A stretch of DNA of 20,416 nt from a virus, in IMG/VR virus record IMGVR_UViG_3300028129_000078, positions 1-20,416 of that record. The stretch is one strand, 5' to 3'. The notes beneath the pieces were generated by a model. That model was not told the origin of the DNA. It worked only from the letters and a program-made list of their open reading frames with translations, and made no database searches. Positions 9,179-15,771 of the stretch are shown here, one piece after another. The position numbers and the translations under genes were made by a program. The first letter of the stretch is position 1. Each line of letters starts with the position of its first letter.

Positions 9179-9733
9179 TTATTCTTCTTCTACATTTGCT
9201 GTGGATGGGTTTGCTCCAGGCATGGTATCTGGTTCAGTAGGCGCTGCAATAAGGTCTACTAAAGCTCCCATCCCTTCCAGTGTTAAACTGTATGTTACCG
9301 CATCATCAAAAGGCGCTTCTACCGGATAATCCGTAATCACGGCCAATCCGCCGAACATTCCTTTTTTCGTCTTGCCATTCACTACCTTAATACATACTGG
9401 ATCGCCCGCATCAAATGCCTTAGCTAATGCCTTATGAGAATCATGATCAGGAACATAAAGACCATCATTATCAATGCTCCACTCCTTCATACCGGCAATT
9501 TTCGATTTCCATCCTCCCTGTGTATCTTTACTGGTTATTTCGATAGAATCCGCCGACCTGTTAATTGTCAGCCCCTGCTGTCCAGAAACAGCCATCAGCT
9601 TTGCCCCTGTGCTGTCCCATACAGCAAGAAGGATATCTTTACCTGCTATTGCTTTTGCGGCGGATGAAGAAAAGTCACAATACGCACCGCTGTCATATCC
9701 ATCGGCAAACATTTGTAAATTTATACCTTTCAT
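9179..9733 (-). CDS. Major tail tube protein (TP901-1-like), with Prp-type N-terminal motif
   Basis: 184 aa from ATG 9731-9733, preceded by AAAGGAG with seven-base spacing; the longer open frame upstream (to 9817) has no binding site and overlaps the neighbour. The body has the tail-tube pattern: ILLAVWDSTGAKLMAVSGQQ, ADSIEITSKDT, a WSIDNDGLYVPDHDS turn and YSLTLEGMGALVDL near the end. It would polymerise into the tube of a siphovirus tail. The N-terminus MKGINLQMFADGYDS carries the LQ-x-FA motif that the capsid and scaffold genes of this window also carry, suggesting removal of the first ten residues by the encoded Prp protease. That processing is an inference. Confidence 0.85.
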   Translation of the reverse strand: MKGINLQMFADGYDSGAYCDFSSSAAKAIAGKDILLAVWDSTGAKLMAVSGQQGLTINRSADSIEITSKDTQGGWKSKIAGMKEWSIDNDGLYVPDHDSHKALAKAFDAGDPVCIKVVNGKTKKGMFGGLAVITDYPVEAPFDDAVTYSLTLEGMGALVDLIAAPTEPDTMPGANPSTANVEEE

Positions 9734-9746
9734 TAACTTGCTCCTT

Positions 9747-10154
9747 TCATTTACATTTAAATCCGTAGCACACCGTGAACTGATACAGTGATACCGCGTG
9801 CTTTTCGTTAGTCTCATCAGTTTTAATAGTTTGTACCCCCATGTTGGTCTGCATGATCAATTCATAACCATCTGGCAGTACAATTTCATCTGTCATAGCC
9901 TCCTCCATACCCTTTATTAAATCATTGACCTGTACGGATGATGCTCCTGGCTCTGCGATTGAATGTAACCAAACCTGATAAATCATGCGGTACATAGTTT
10001 TAGTATCTGCCGGCCGACTTCGTATTATCTCGGCGAAATAAAAGGGGCTGGCTGCGTCCTTGGGTACTGCATCATAACACAGCTTTCCAGTACCATCCTC
10101 TATTCTCTTTTTAATCGCCAGCAACAGATCATTAAACGACAATTGTGTATACAT
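9747..10154 (-). CDS. Tail terminator/completion-like protein (DUF5072-like)
   Basis: 135 aa from ATG 10152-10154, with AAAGGA upstream. It starts MYTQLSFNDLLLAIKKRIED and has an alpha/beta pattern with FAEIIRSRPADTKTMYRMIY, VWLHSIAEPGASSVQVNDLI and a final strand pair. The size and position (directly before the tail tube, after the gp10-like neck gene) match tail terminator proteins such as SPP1 gp17, which cap the tube and join it to the head. I associate it with a phage family I remember as DUF5072, not confirmed by search. Confidence 0.7.
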   Translation of the reverse strand: MYTQLSFNDLLLAIKKRIEDGTGKLCYDAVPKDAASPFYFAEIIRSRPADTKTMYRMIYQVWLHSIAEPGASSVQVNDLIKGMEEAMTDEIVLPDGYELIMQTNMGVQTIKTDETNEKHAVSLYQFTVCYGFKCK

Positions 10155-10157
10155 ATA

Positions 10158-10508
10158 TCATCCTTTCTTGAGGGCTTCTTTTAGGTCCTTATAATAGATA
10201 GGCATCTGTGCATCAACGTTATTTTTCAAAAAATGCTGTCCTTGCACAAACCCACCATTACGGGTTCTATGCCCATACTCAACGTGAGGAGCATATTCTT
10301 TCGTGTATCCAACCTCTCCGCCTTCCATTGATGAACTTTTTCTAAGCTCTTCAGAATCTACAGGGGTGCCGTCACTACGTGCCGTATTCAGGATTTGTGT
10401 GAGGTTCTTTTTAAGGACGGCATCAAACCGTATAGCGTTAAGTCTTTCCAGTTCTTTTTCAAGTTTTGCGATATCACCGCTATTCAGTTTTATACTTACC
10501 TTACTCAT
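10158..10508 (-). CDS. HK97 gp10-like neck/tail-completion protein
   Basis: 116 aa; ATG 10506-10508 overlaps the previous gene by eight bases. It starts with a helix (SGDIAKLEKELERLNAIRFD) and contains the gp10-like signature: AxSDGTPVDSEELRKS, then YAPHVEYGHRTRNGGFVQGQHFLKN. The VDxGxLR...VEYGTR...PFL pattern is typical of the HK97-gp10_like family. These proteins act at the head-tail junction or in tail completion. Neighbours on both sides are connector and tail genes, which supports this. Confidence 0.85.
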   Translation of the reverse strand: MSKVSIKLNSGDIAKLEKELERLNAIRFDAVLKKNLTQILNTARSDGTPVDSEELRKSSSMEGGEVGYTKEYAPHVEYGHRTRNGGFVQGQHFLKNNVDAQMPIYYKDLKEALKKG

Positions 10509-10824
10509 TTATTTGCTCCCCTTTATATGCTTTCACATGTAAGAGTACGAAACGAGGTGATAAATCAATTATTCTTTTTATTTCATAGTTGAGTCCTGCA
10601 ATCCTCACTTTTTCACAAGTTGGGAAATCAGAAAAAGGAAGCCGCAGTAACAGCTTCCTCTGATTTTGTGTAATATCCCGGCCTTCAAGATGCACCTCTT
10701 CATTTGCCCACGGTGTAAATCTTCCTGGGCAATCTTTTACTCGAAAGTCGGAATATTCAGCATTCCCCAGCATATCTTCACCGACCTTTTCTTTCCTGAT
10801 CAGGCTGCACTCTTCCCACTTCAC
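10501..10824 (-). CDS. Head-tail joining / head closure-like protein
   Basis: 107 aa from GTG 10822-10824, which overlaps the upstream stop as GTGA; TGAGG lies six bases before it. Contains LIRKEKVGEDMLGNAEYSDF, then CPGRFTPWANEEVHLEGRDI and a final strand region (VRIAGLNYEIKRIIDLSPRF). The small all-beta make-up and the order (after the adaptor, before gp10-like) match stopper/head-closure proteins such as SPP1 gp16. These plug the connector after DNA packaging. Assignment rests on size, pattern and order. Confidence 0.72.
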   Translation of the reverse strand: MKWEECSLIRKEKVGEDMLGNAEYSDFRVKDCPGRFTPWANEEVHLEGRDITQNQRKLLLRLPFSDFPTCEKVRIAGLNYEIKRIIDLSPRFVLLHVKAYKGEQINE

Positions 10825-11150
10825 CGGAACCTCACCACCCTCCCTGAGCCTACTTTATTCAATTTACGCGACACCCATCCCTGTATTTCCGCCTCGTATT
10901 CACTTAGCACATTATCGACAAATGATGTGTTTATGTCCGCAGTTCCTTCAGACGAAATTCCTTCGTAGTAAGTTCTGCGATACATTTTCACTACGGCGTC
11001 CGCGCAAATCGAATCAAAAGCATTAGGAAGGCTATCTTCACCTAGCTGTATACAAATACGGTCAGTAACCGTATCTATTAACTCCTGCACTAAGTTTATG
11101 TCTATATTTTCGCCAGACAATCTCCGTTCAACCCTTACAAGAATACCCAT
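10821..11150 (-). CDS. Head-tail connector (adaptor) protein
   Basis: 109 aa from ATG 11148-11150 behind AAAGGAGG. Mostly helical: INLVQELIDTVTDRICIQLG, then an AFDSICADAVVKMYRRTYYE helix, and a C-terminal segment (LSEYEAEIQGWVSRKLNKVG). This is the arrangement of gp6/gp15-type adaptors that bind beneath the portal. It follows the capsid gene by 26 bases and is translationally coupled to the closure gene by a GTGA overlap. The first gene of the four-gene neck block. Confidence 0.75.
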   Translation of the reverse strand: MGILVRVERRLSGENIDINLVQELIDTVTDRICIQLGEDSLPNAFDSICADAVVKMYRRTYYEGISSEGTADINTSFVDNVLSEYEAEIQGWVSRKLNKVGSGRVVRFR

Positions 11151-11176
11151 ACCACCCGCCTCCTTTCAGCCTCAAT

Positions 11177-12088
11177 TTATTCCGAAGGCACAGGTGTAGG
11201 CTGAATAGTGGACACAATTACACCGTCCAGGTATTCAGGATAAAAAAGCACACCAGAGAATACCAGCGTTTCCACGGACGCATTCCCGGTGGTTACGGCG
11301 TGTGTCATTCCGATTAACCCTGTCGCATCCGAGGTCAGCCCGAATGATGCGGCTAAATCTCCAGACGTTGCCGGAACATATGCTCCTCGGATATTTTCCT
11401 TTGCCGTTGCAATCAGTTTTCCAGCTGGTAATGTCGGAGAAACAACCAGTGTTCCCAGTCCTATGAAATCGCTGATATAAGACATGCCAAACGCAGTCTG
11501 CATTGTAACCTGAGCATTCGCAAGATATGTAGCAACATCATCAGAAGACACAAAGAAAATAGGTGTAGCGTCTTCATCTTCATAGAATTTTTTTACCGCG
11601 CCCCACGCTGCAGATAATGCGGCCTGCAGGCCAACACCTTTTGCAGTCCCGGTGCCTGTTGACAAAAGACTATAAAACTCCTTTTTTATTTCCTTCTGGA
11701 TACCAGAAATCAGTTTTTCATCAGTCTTATTAATCGCAAGTTCTCTTCCACTTCTCTGAATAGCCTCCGCTGTGGTCTGTTTTCTGAATTTCTTTAATGT
11801 AAGTTCGAGAGTTTTTGCTAACTTCTGCTGGATTTTAGTAAGTGCAATCTCTTCACCTTCCGCAACCTGTGCCGGTGTATTAACCCGTGTCATCTTGTAC
11901 ATTTTAATAGTAGTGCCTTCGCTCATTGCATCAAGGTCTACAATTCCAAGAAGGTTCTGCAACTCTGTTATATTGGTGCTTAACCTACTGGCAAAATCTA
12001 CGGATATTGCTGGTTCTAAGTCTGTAGTCGTAATCGTATTTTCTGGCGCTGCAAACAATTGTAACCTCAAATACTCTTTATTTTTCAT
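11177..12088 (-). CDS. Major capsid protein (HK97 fold, SPP1/gp13-like type)
   Basis: 303 aa from ATG 12086-12088 behind GGAGG. N-terminus MKNKEYLRLQLFAAPENT carries an LQ-x-FA motif, with predicted Prp cleavage after Ala13. Then come an N-arm/E-loop region (LSTNITELQNLLGIVDLDAM, TIKMYKMTRVNTPAQVAEGE), a long spine helix region around residues 95-140 (KFRKQTTAEAIQRSGRELAI) and an A-domain ending with FSGVLFYPEYLDGVIVST. The order scaffold then capsid then connectors is canonical. There is no fused protease domain, which fits a separate maturation protease upstream. Codons for the shared MKNKEYL start differ from those in the scaffold gene, so the likeness is kept at the protein level. Confidence 0.87.
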   Translation of the reverse strand: MKNKEYLRLQLFAAPENTITTTDLEPAISVDFASRLSTNITELQNLLGIVDLDAMSEGTTIKMYKMTRVNTPAQVAEGEEIALTKIQQKLAKTLELTLKKFRKQTTAEAIQRSGRELAINKTDEKLISGIQKEIKKEFYSLLSTGTGTAKGVGLQAALSAAWGAVKKFYEDEDATPIFFVSSDDVATYLANAQVTMQTAFGMSYISDFIGLGTLVVSPTLPAGKLIATAKENIRGAYVPATSGDLAASFGLTSDATGLIGMTHAVTTGNASVETLVFSGVLFYPEYLDGVIVSTIQPTPVPSE

Positions 12089-12100
12089 TTTCTACCTCCA

Positions 12101-12703
12101 TCACTTAAATAATTCCATGTTCTCTCTAATGAGCCTTTGTCTTTCAGACCGGTCTTTAACAGCCATTATCTGTTCCTTTGTCACTCCAGAGGGTGCACCG
12201 GTCTTAGGGATATTTCCTTTCAGTGCATTTGCCACAGCTCTTTTTACTGCCGCTTGAAAAAGTCCCACAAAAGAATCTATCGTAGACTTTGTTTTATCCG
12301 CGTCCTCTGATACAAGCATAGATAACAAATCATCACTCACATTGATTTCTTTGTCTGCGAGCATTGTCCTAGCTGTCTTGGTCATTTCTGTAAGGCTCTG
12401 TTGTTTCATCAAAGTCTCAAGCTGTCTTTTCATTTCGTCCCGCTCATGTTCCGCACGTTCCTGCGCATTCATCTCCGCGAGTTTCTTCGCCTCTGTAAGC
12501 TCTTTCTCTTTCTTTTCCTGCCATTCCGCAAACTTTTTATTGATGAGCTTATTCAGATCTTCATCTGTATATTTTGCTTCAGGCTTCGTCTCTTCTTTTT
12601 TGTCTTCAGGTTTCGGGTCTGCGGGAGCCGGGTCTGTCGGTATAGTTTCTGACGGCGCCGGGTCTGCAAACATCTGCAATAATAAATATTCCTTGTTTTT
12701 CAT
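12101..12703 (-). CDS. Capsid scaffolding protein (DUF4355-like), with Prp-type N-terminal motif
   Basis: 200 aa from ATG 12701-12703 behind GGAGG. The first residues MKNKEYLLLQMFADPAPSET match the capsid N-terminus, with predicted Prp cleavage after Ala13. A Pro/Asp/Glu/Lys-rich low-complexity segment (~15-45) is followed by a long charged coiled coil (~50-125) and a C-terminal helical region ending RSERQRLIRENMELFK. Acidic, coiled-coil scaffolds of this kind direct procapsid assembly and are lost or cut before packaging. It lies 12 bases before the capsid gene. The tandem repeats at 12715-12807 lie directly before its binding site. Confidence 0.87.
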   Translation of the reverse strand: MKNKEYLLLQMFADPAPSETIPTDPAPADPKPEDKKEETKPEAKYTDEDLNKLINKKFAEWQEKKEKELTEAKKLAEMNAQERAEHERDEMKRQLETLMKQQSLTEMTKTARTMLADKEINVSDDLLSMLVSEDADKTKSTIDSFVGLFQAAVKRAVANALKGNIPKTGAPSGVTKEQIMAVKDRSERQRLIRENMELFK

Positions 12704-12714
12704 ATCTCTTACCT

Positions 12715-12807
12715 CCGTAATTTTAAGTCATCACGCCTGACTATTTCCGTAGCTTATAGCGTCCACGCCTGGCTGTAAACCGTAGCTTTTAGTGCCTTCC
12801 ACGCCTG
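12715..12807 (-). repeat. Three tandem imperfect 25-28 bp repeats before the scaffold gene
   Basis: Read on the minus strand, each copy starts CAGGCGTG and ends in (A)GCTACGG or ATTACGG. Copies lie at plus 12780-12807 (28 bp, three-base insertion), 12747-12771 (25 bp) and 12715-12739 (25 bp, most diverged, running into the scaffold ribosome binding site). Spacers are 8 and 7 bases. The block fills nearly all of the 109-base gap between the Prp and scaffold genes, the largest gap inside the head operon. Function unknown; possible roles are a translational leader, an RNA-processing site or a protein-binding site. Confidence 0.8.
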
Positions 12808-12816
12808 GGCAATCAT
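12754..12816 (-). CDS. Possible 20-codon ORF inside the repeat block
   Basis: ATG 12814-12816 overlaps the Prp stop as ATGA, and the frame reads MIAQAWKALKATVYSQAWTL then TAA. Because it spans two of the repeats, the peptide contains QAW twice. Coupling to Prp translation is possible, but there is no separate binding site and nothing like it is known to me. It may be a leader peptide or a remnant of a larger gene, or simply fall out of the repeats by chance. Confidence 0.25.
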   Translation of the reverse strand: MIAQAWKALKATVYSQAWTL

Positions 12817-13106
12817 CCTATTGTTACATTTTCCGGGTACTGGTTCGCAATCATACAAATACCAATAAAAAAAGAATCCATCAGTTTTTTAGATACCTCT
12901 GACAGATTCTTGAATCTCATATCCGCTATGCCATCGCTAAACGAATAGGATATATCATCCTTTGTAAGCCATTCAATTGACCTTATAAGCGTCTGCGCTA
13001 GTACAGACACCGCCGCACACACAATATCTTTTCCTTCCTCCGCATACTGTGCGTGCCCTGTAATAGTAATCCTTTCCTCATTGATTTTAACAACAATCAA
13101 CCGCAT
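12813..13106 (-). CDS. Prp-type cysteine protease (prohead/ribosomal-processing family)
   Basis: 97 aa from ATG 13104-13106 (MRLIVVKINEERITITGHAQ). The family signature is complete: the catalytic histidine is in GHA at His18, and the catalytic cysteine is in GKDIVCAAVS at Cys30. The spacing matches host Prp, which removes the N-terminus of ribosomal protein L27 at an LQFFA motif; related phage enzymes cut capsid and scaffold proteins. Here three neighbouring structural genes carry such motifs. The start is uncertain: ATG 13169 or ATG 13118 in the same frame would add 21 or 4 residues, but homologues begin just before the first strand, as chosen here. Lies between the thioredoxin-like and scaffold genes. 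Confidence 0.88.
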   Translation of the reverse strand: MRLIVVKINEERITITGHAQYAEEGKDIVCAAVSVLAQTLIRSIEWLTKDDISYSFSDGIADMRFKNLSEVSKKLMDSFFIGICMIANQYPENVTIG

Positions 13107-13161
13107 CCATCCTTTCATCCAGCGTTCCCTGCTGGTGGGAGATAATGGGACCACCGCCTTT

Positions 13162-13206
13162 CTATTCATCTTCCTTTCCAATTGACACAGCTATGAGCTT
13201 CAGCAC
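13162..13206 (-). CDS. Possible 14-codon ORF with strong ribosome binding site before Prp
   Basis: GTG 13204-13206 lies seven bases after an AAGGAGGTGA sequence, which is the best Shine-Dalgarno match in this area and also contains the stop of the thioredoxin-like gene. The frame reads VLKLIAVSIGKEDE (first residue as Met if used) then TAG, and its stop overlaps an in-frame upstream ATG of Prp (13167-13169). It may be a coupling leader that delivers ribosomes to Prp. Too short for any family call. Confidence 0.25.
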   Translation of the reverse strand: MLKLIAVSIGKEDE

Positions 13207-13210
13207 TTTA

Positions 13211-13468
13211 TCACCTCCTTAACAATTCTGCGGTCCTGTCTATGTCAATAGCCCCTGTGCATCGCATAATCACCTGTTTCCCGTCCAAAATTATTACAGC
13301 CGGCAATTTATCAATACCATATTTTTCGGCCGTAAATGGGTCGTTCTGCGCATTTATACGGCATATATACTCTGCTCCCACTTCATCCTCCAAAGGGATA
13401 ATAAATACATCATCATAAAAGTGGCATGGCGGACACCAAGGAGCATGGAAAAATAACAATTTTTTCAT
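13211..13468 (-). CDS. Thioredoxin-like protein with CPPC active site
   Basis: 85 aa from ATG 13466-13468, with GGGAG nine bases upstream. The N-terminal strand leads directly into FFHAPWCPPC (Cys12, Cys15), and the cis-proline loop is KLPAVII (Pro56), so the redox centre is intact. It is shorter than the usual ~105 aa and lacks the first beta-alpha unit, as in minimal phage thioredoxins. There is no signal peptide, so it acts in the cytoplasm. It sits between MuF, whose C-terminus is cysteine-rich, and Prp, a cysteine protease, so it may keep one of them reduced; that link is inference. Confidence 0.82.
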   Translation of the reverse strand: MKKLLFFHAPWCPPCHFYDDVFIIPLEDEVGAEYICRINAQNDPFTAEKYGIDKLPAVIILDGKQVIMRCTGAIDIDRTAELLRR

Positions 13469-13486
13469 AGTTCTTATCTCCCATTA

Positions 13487-14464
13487 CTATTTTTGACGTG
13501 CCATTGCATCTTTTATACTCTGTGCCCGCTCCGTATTAGATTTATGCCTATTTTCATAATCATTCATCCATTTATCCCAGTCATCCACCTCTATAGTGAA
13601 TGTGCACCGGCACCAGGCGTGGAACGGTGGGAAATTCACTCCGGGTGAACGGTCCTTGATATCGCAAACCTGTCTTGCCGCCCCCCGGCATATCCTGCAT
13701 ACCTTGCCATCCCCTACGGTGGAAATTTTATATTTTTCAAAATCCTCCACAAATGGCCGTATACTGGCCTCGGCCATAACATAAGTCCCTTCTGTGTAAA
13801 TGAGGCGGTACATGTCATTGCGGCATACATTATTAAAACGCAGCTTCATCTGGCGCGCAATCCGGTCATAAGAATCGCCGCGCGCAAAAGCCTGTGCAAT
13901 ATCAGTATTCAGGTAATCTGATAGTTTGTCCGTGTTCTTCCAGATGCGCCGGCTAAAATCCGCTCCTGCAGTCCATGATTGATTAACAATGGCTTTAACC
14001 AGTTCTGAATTTTCTGCATAAAATTTTTTCCCGAATCCCATAACTTCCGCTGCGGCACTTGCCCCTCTTGCGGCTTGTGTCCGCAAATGAGCATCTAATT
14101 GTTTAATATTCACAGCACCAATTTCCAATTGTTGTATTCTGATTGATGTCTGCAGCCCTTCCAAGCGGTTTAGTTTATATATGGACTCTCTTACAGGGAG
14201 CAAATGTTTGTACTGTGGGTATTTCCTTCCAAATTCATCCATCTGCTCTATTAAGAGGCGCTTATCGGTATCAGATAGGGATTCCATAAGCGTGCGATAT
14301 TGAATGACATTGTTCTCGCCATACTGTTGATAATATACAGCAATCTGTTTTTCCAATTTCCGATATTCCGAATCATAAAAGGACGAAAGCCTTTTTTTAA
14401 GTTTGGCTTCGTCTCTCTCCATCTGACTATTTAATCGCTGTTGCCTCTTCTGCCAATACCCCAT
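13487..14464 (-). CDS. Minor head protein, MuF/SPP1 gp7-like
   Basis: 325 aa from ATG 14462-14464, overlapping the portal gene by 38 bases in another frame. The N-terminal half is helical and charged (MGYWQKRQQRLNSQMERDEA). The C-terminal MuF domain contains RNDMYRLIYTEGTYVMAEAS, then STVGDGKVCRICRGAARQ, PGVNFPPFHAWCRCTFTIEV, with Cys and His residues typical of the family. SPP1 gp7 is bound to the portal inside the capsid and affects DNA ejection. Order portal-MuF is canonical. No toxin domain is fused at the C-terminus, unlike some polymorphic MuF proteins. Confidence 0.88.
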   Translation of the reverse strand: MGYWQKRQQRLNSQMERDEAKLKKRLSSFYDSEYRKLEKQIAVYYQQYGENNVIQYRTLMESLSDTDKRLLIEQMDEFGRKYPQYKHLLPVRESIYKLNRLEGLQTSIRIQQLEIGAVNIKQLDAHLRTQAARGASAAAEVMGFGKKFYAENSELVKAIVNQSWTAGADFSRRIWKNTDKLSDYLNTDIAQAFARGDSYDRIARQMKLRFNNVCRNDMYRLIYTEGTYVMAEASIRPFVEDFEKYKISTVGDGKVCRICRGAARQVCDIKDRSPGVNFPPFHAWCRCTFTIEVDDWDKWMNDYENRHKSNTERAQSIKDAMARQK

Positions 14465-15770
14465 CTTCTACCACCGTCCTATTTGTCGGGTAATCTGTTT
14501 TATACCCTGTTGCATCCTGTTCCTTCTCTATACGTTCAATTTCGTTCTTTGCGCTGTCTACAACAGAAAGAACTGAAAGCTGTGTTTCGCGACTCGTAAC
14601 ACCGGATAAATTCCCGGCAATTTGGCTCTCTTCAAGAATATTAGCCGGAATATTTTGTGTAAATTTATAACGAATGCCTACCCACGCATCTTTTTTCACA
14701 TCTGACAAGGGGTTACTAAAAATCAATCGGTATCTCCTGTTCATTCCAGAAGTAAACTTTCGTTCCTTTGTCTTCGCAAGATTACTCATGGCTTGCAATT
14801 TATATTTTAATGCTATACCTGAACTTGCCCCAAAGCTTTCGTCTGATATATTGGCCACCATAGAAATCTGGTATATAAGGCGTTCCAGCCTGTCAATCAA
14901 ATGCTCTTGCGTTGTATCTCCATTGGGTTTTTCCAAGAACTTAACTACAAGATTCGGCGTATCATCACCAGGAAAATTAATAATACGGTTTTCTCGTAAA
15001 GATTTTATATCTTCTTCGTCCATATCTGCTCCCAGCACAATCATATAAGCATCCGCGAAGTAATCAACATCATTCGCTTTTTCTGACAATGCTTTATTAT
15101 AGGCGTTTATCATTGGGAGGACACCTTCAAATATTCCGATGCGTTCTTCATTTTCTACGTATTCTGTTGCTGGAACACCGTCAAATCCGTGAAGCTTAGG
15201 CTCGTCCACCCATTTGTAAGAACCGTTATGAATAAAGTGCTGCACAATTCGTCCATCAGACCAGCTACCGTGTTCCACATTGTCAGCATCTAAATAATGC
15301 CTGACAAAATATAACGGCCTCTCCAAAATAGAATCATCATAGATCATGAACGCCTGCATAGGTGACAGATATGTAATTCCTATATTCCCAATTTCATCCA
15401 CATAATACATTTCATAACCGCTACCGTAAATGCTACATGTTTTTGCCAACTCTGCATTATTATCGTCCTGGTCATTATACTGATCCAAATACTCCAAATA
15501 CGCCGCCACTGCTGGCTCATCATGTGTCTCCTTGATGGGTACTCCAATAAAAAAACCATTCATGGTATCAGTAATGTATTTCGCAAAGTTTACTGCAATA
15601 CGGTTATCTGGCTTATATTCAGGCTTAGCAGCGTTATGGAGTATATCATAATCATTTTCATATGCGTCATGAAGTTTTTGATAACGTTTAGATATCTCCT
15701 GCTTATGCTTCGTCATGTATTTTCCCAGAAGCTCCGGCGTCATTGGCGTCCCCGATGGTATTTTAAACAT
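14427..15770 (-). CDS. Portal protein (SPP1 gp6-like)
   Basis: 447 aa from ATG 15768-15770, one base after the TerL stop (TAAATG), with AGGAGG inside the end of terL. Recognisable segments include YEDDYDIL-like NDYDILHNAAKPEYKPDNRI, AVNFAKYITDTMNGFFIGVP near residue 65-85, YGSGYEMYYVDEIGNIGITY, and the helix DESFGASSGIALKYKLQAMS. These are hallmarks of the Phage_prot_Gp6 portal family. It forms the dodecameric DNA entry ring at one capsid vertex and docks TerL. Length is normal for the family. The C-terminal tail is Glu/Asp-rich. Confidence 0.93.
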   Translation of the reverse strand: MFKIPSGTPMTPELLGKYMTKHKQEISKRYQKLHDAYENDYDILHNAAKPEYKPDNRIAVNFAKYITDTMNGFFIGVPIKETHDEPAVAAYLEYLDQYNDQDDNNAELAKTCSIYGSGYEMYYVDEIGNIGITYLSPMQAFMIYDDSILERPLYFVRHYLDADNVEHGSWSDGRIVQHFIHNGSYKWVDEPKLHGFDGVPATEYVENEERIGIFEGVLPMINAYNKALSEKANDVDYFADAYMIVLGADMDEEDIKSLRENRIINFPGDDTPNLVVKFLEKPNGDTTQEHLIDRLERLIYQISMVANISDESFGASSGIALKYKLQAMSNLAKTKERKFTSGMNRRYRLIFSNPLSDVKKDAWVGIRYKFTQNIPANILEESQIAGNLSGVTSRETQLSVLSVVDSAKNEIERIEKEQDATGYKTDYPTNRTVVEDGVLAEEATAIK

Positions 15771-15771
15771 T

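Noticed and set aside
12101-12703. Scaffold and capsid N-termini as a recent DNA duplication
   Set aside because: The shared MKNKEYL start is encoded by different synonymous codons, which points to selection on the peptide instead of recent copying.
12715-12807. Repeat block as a CRISPR array
   Set aside because: Spacers are only 7-8 bases, there are just three diverged copies and no cas genes.
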